Source: Flavobacterium sp. MC2016-06
GTDB taxonomy: Bacteria; Bacteroidota; Bacteroidia; Flavobacteriales; Flavobacteriaceae
Length of the DNA: 64,000 nucleotides
Assembly: GCF_009711165.2 (NCBI RefSeq)
Contig: NZ_WMID02000004.1
Coordinates: forward strand, 62,001 to 126,000
Direction: 5' to 3'
This document shows positions 62,728 through 64,000 of this stretch, piece after piece (positions within the stretch are counted from its first letter, which is position 1; the number at the start of each line of letters is the position of its first letter). Below the pieces are notes generated by a model, which was not told where the DNA came from, did not search any database, and was given only the letters and a program-made list of their open reading frames with translations. The position numbers and the translations under genes were made by a program.

Positions 62728-63042
62728 ATGATAAAGCTAAAAATAAAATCAGGAGATATCGTAAGAGTAATTGCTGGAGACCATAAAGGTGCCGAAGGTA
62801 AAGTGTTACGTGTTTACCGTGAGAAAAATAAAGCGATAGTTGAAGGTGTAAACATGGTTTCGAAACATACAAAACCAAGTGCTAAAAACCCTCAAGGTGG
62901 TATCGTTAAGAAAGAAGCTTCTATACAAATATCTAACATTTCACTAATTGATCCTAAAACTAAGGAAACAACTAGAGTTGGTATTAGAGTAGAAGGAGAT
63001 AAGAAAGTAAGATTTTCAAAAAAATCTAATCAAGTACTATAG
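62728..63042 (+). CDS. rplX: Ribosomal protein L24
   Basis: A 104-residue L24 with a KOW motif ([26 protein letters not shown]) and the loop [23 protein letters not shown]. It starts 50S assembly. Eleven bp after rplN and 2 bp before rplE. Confidence 0.98.
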   Translation: MIKLKIKSGDIVRVIAGDHKGAEGKVLRVYREKNKAIVEGVNMVSKHTKPSAKNPQGGIVKKEASIQISNISLIDPKTKETTRVGIRVEGDKKVRFSKKSNQVL

Positions 63043-63044
63043 TA

Positions 63045-63596
63045 ATGGCATATACACCTAGACTAAAAGAAGAATATAAGAGTAGAGTAATCTCTGCTCT
63101 TAAAGAGGAATTCGGATATACAAACGTAATGCAAGTTCCAAAATTGGAAAAAATCGTTTTGAGCCGTGGAGTTGGTGCAGCTGTATCTGATAAAAAACTT
63201 ATTGACTATGCAGTTGATGAGTTGACAAAGATCACTGGACAAAAAGCAGTATCTACTATTTCAAAGAAAGACGTTGCGTCATTCAAATTGAGAAAAGGGA
63301 TGCCGATTGGAGCAAAAGTAACTTTGCGTGGAGAAAGAATGTATGAGTTTTTAGATAGACTTATTACTTCTGCTTTGCCACGTGTAAGAGATTTTAGTGG
63401 TATTAAAGCTACTGGATTTGATGGTAGAGGTAATTATAACCTTGGAGTTTTAGAGCAAATCATTTTCCCTGAAATTGATATTGACAAAGTAAACAAAATT
63501 TCAGGAATGGATATTACTTTTGTTACTACTGCTCAAACAGACAAAGAAGCAAAGTCGTTATTGGCTGAATTAGGTTTACCTTTTAAAAAGAATTAA
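63045..63596 (+). CDS. rplE: Ribosomal protein L5
   Basis: A 183-residue L5 ([70 protein letters not shown]). It binds 5S rRNA. In E. coli the S8 repressor site lies at this gene's start; I see no comparable hairpin here. Three bp before rpsN. Confidence 0.98.
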   Translation: MAYTPRLKEEYKSRVISALKEEFGYTNVMQVPKLEKIVLSRGVGAAVSDKKLIDYAVDELTKITGQKAVSTISKKDVASFKLRKGMPIGAKVTLRGERMYEFLDRLITSALPRVRDFSGIKATGFDGRGNYNLGVLEQIIFPEIDIDKVNKISGMDITFVTTAQTDKEAKSLLAELGLPFKKN

Positions 63597-63599
63597 GAC

Positions 63600-63869
63600 A
63601 TGGCTAAAGAATCAATGAAAGCCCGCGAGGTTAAGAGAGAAAAAACGGTAGCGAAGTATGCTGAGAAAAGAAAAGCTTTGAAAGAAGCTGGAGATTTTGA
63701 AGGTTTACAAAAATTACCTAAAAATGCTTCACCAGTTCGTTTACATAATCGTTGTAAATTAACAGGTAGACCAAGGGGGTATATCCGTCAATTCGGTATT
63801 TCACGTGTAACTTTCCGTGAAATGGCTAACAATGGGTTAATTCCTGGTGTAAAAAAAGCATCTTGGTAA
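63600..63869 (+). CDS. rpsN: Ribosomal protein S14 (zinc-free type)
   Basis: An 89-residue S14 ([77 protein letters not shown]). It has one Cys and no CxxC pairs, so it is the long zinc-independent form. Its last codons overlap the -33 element of an internal promoter for rpsH. Confidence 0.98.
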   Translation: MAKESMKAREVKREKTVAKYAEKRKALKEAGDFEGLQKLPKNASPVRLHNRCKLTGRPRGYIRQFGISRVTFREMANNGLIPGVKKASW

Positions 63870-63893
63870 TCTCGTAAAAAGTTAGTACTTTTG
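63863..63893 (+). promoter_or_regulatory. Internal promoter before rpsH
   Basis: TTG (63863-63865), 20 nt, TACTTTTG (63886-63893). The -33 part lies in the end of rpsN. It would give rpsH and the rest of the spc genes their own transcript with a leader of about 78 nt. Confidence 0.6.
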
Positions 63894-63925
63894 CAAACCA
63901 AAAAATAATTTTAATTGATTAAAGG

Positions 63926-63950
63926 TTCAGGAAGCATATTGCTTCCTGAA
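63926..63950 (+). other. Leader hairpin upstream of rpsH
   Basis: TTCAGGAAGCA (63926-63936) pairs perfectly with TGCTTCCTGAA (63940-63950) over a 3-nt loop. Two further G-C pairs (GG at 63924-63925, CC at 63953-63954) can form after a 2-nt bulge. There is no U-tract, so it is not an ordinary terminator. It may be a ribosomal-protein binding site or mRNA stabiliser. Confidence 0.55.
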
Positions 63951-63974
63951 AACCATAATCGCAATCAAATACAT

Positions 63975-64000
63975 ATGTATACAGATCCTATTGCAGATTA
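63975..64000 (+). CDS. rpsH: Ribosomal protein S8, N-terminal fragment
   Basis: The last 26 bases encode MYTDPIADY, the usual S8 start, and continue beyond the window edge. Position after rpsN fits the standard spc order. Confidence 0.85.

Overview
The window is chromosomal DNA of a Bacteroidetes bacterium, most likely a Flavobacterium (genus is inference). The evidence is AT-rich DNA, SusC/SusD pairs, a SusC-type plug module, an S46 peptidase, secreted proteins with signal peptides ending in AQ/SQ, starts without Shine-Dalgarno sequences, and promoters of the form TTTG-N19/20-TAnnTTTG. I see no rRNA, tRNA, CRISPR array, prophage or intact insertion sequence. Intergenic space is instead rich in imperfect palindromic repeats, at least eight sequence families.

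Layout. (1) 1-5411, minus strand: an apparent operon headed by a GbsR/MarR-type regulator, followed by a small membrane protein, a DUF2071 protein, two tandem paralogous membrane proteins, a DCC/DUF393 thiol protein, a TIGR01777 oxidoreductase and an SRPBCC protein. Two matching 26-bp inverted repeats lie upstream of the regulator and of the second gene and look like its operators. (2) 5412-9253: a DUF1842 protein behind a structured leader, a secreted CxxCH protein, a SanA/YdcF-type protein and a lipoprotein gene flanked by a duplicated fragment of the sanA 5' end. (3) 9254-18742, mostly minus strand: an M3 oligopeptidase, an unknown acidic protein, purE/purK with a small ORF between them, a helical protein, a TonB-dependent receptor and a sorbosone-dehydrogenase-like lipoprotein. 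(4) 18927-22683: hpt, adk, a CNNM/CBS protein with a TTG start, and obg.

(5) 22808-33176: an outer-membrane barrel protein, a DPP7-type S46 peptidase and, convergent with it, a 2163-residue alpha-2-macroglobulin-like protein that carries a SusC-type carboxypeptidase-regulatory-plus-plug module in its middle; then a TPR protein. (6) 33242-41739: mpl, a GNAT-radC-yjjG-unknown cluster, rarA, a rhomboid protease, two unknown or outer-membrane proteins and rlmB. (7) 41827-53622, minus strand: two susC/susD pairs without any carbohydrate enzyme, plus an Omp85-like protein. The two susC genes share their leader and signal-peptide sequence. (8) 53800-64000, plus strand: rpsL-rpsG-fusA-rpsJ, a terminator and a new promoter, then rplC through rpsN, and the first codons of rpsH behind a further internal promoter and hairpin.

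The genes fall into a housekeeping core (translation, purine synthesis and salvage, wall recycling, replication-fork repair) and a cell-envelope set (TonB transport, periplasmic peptidases, proteinase trap). The two points that deserve most attention are the macroglobulin-SusC chimera and the GbsR operon with its paired operators.
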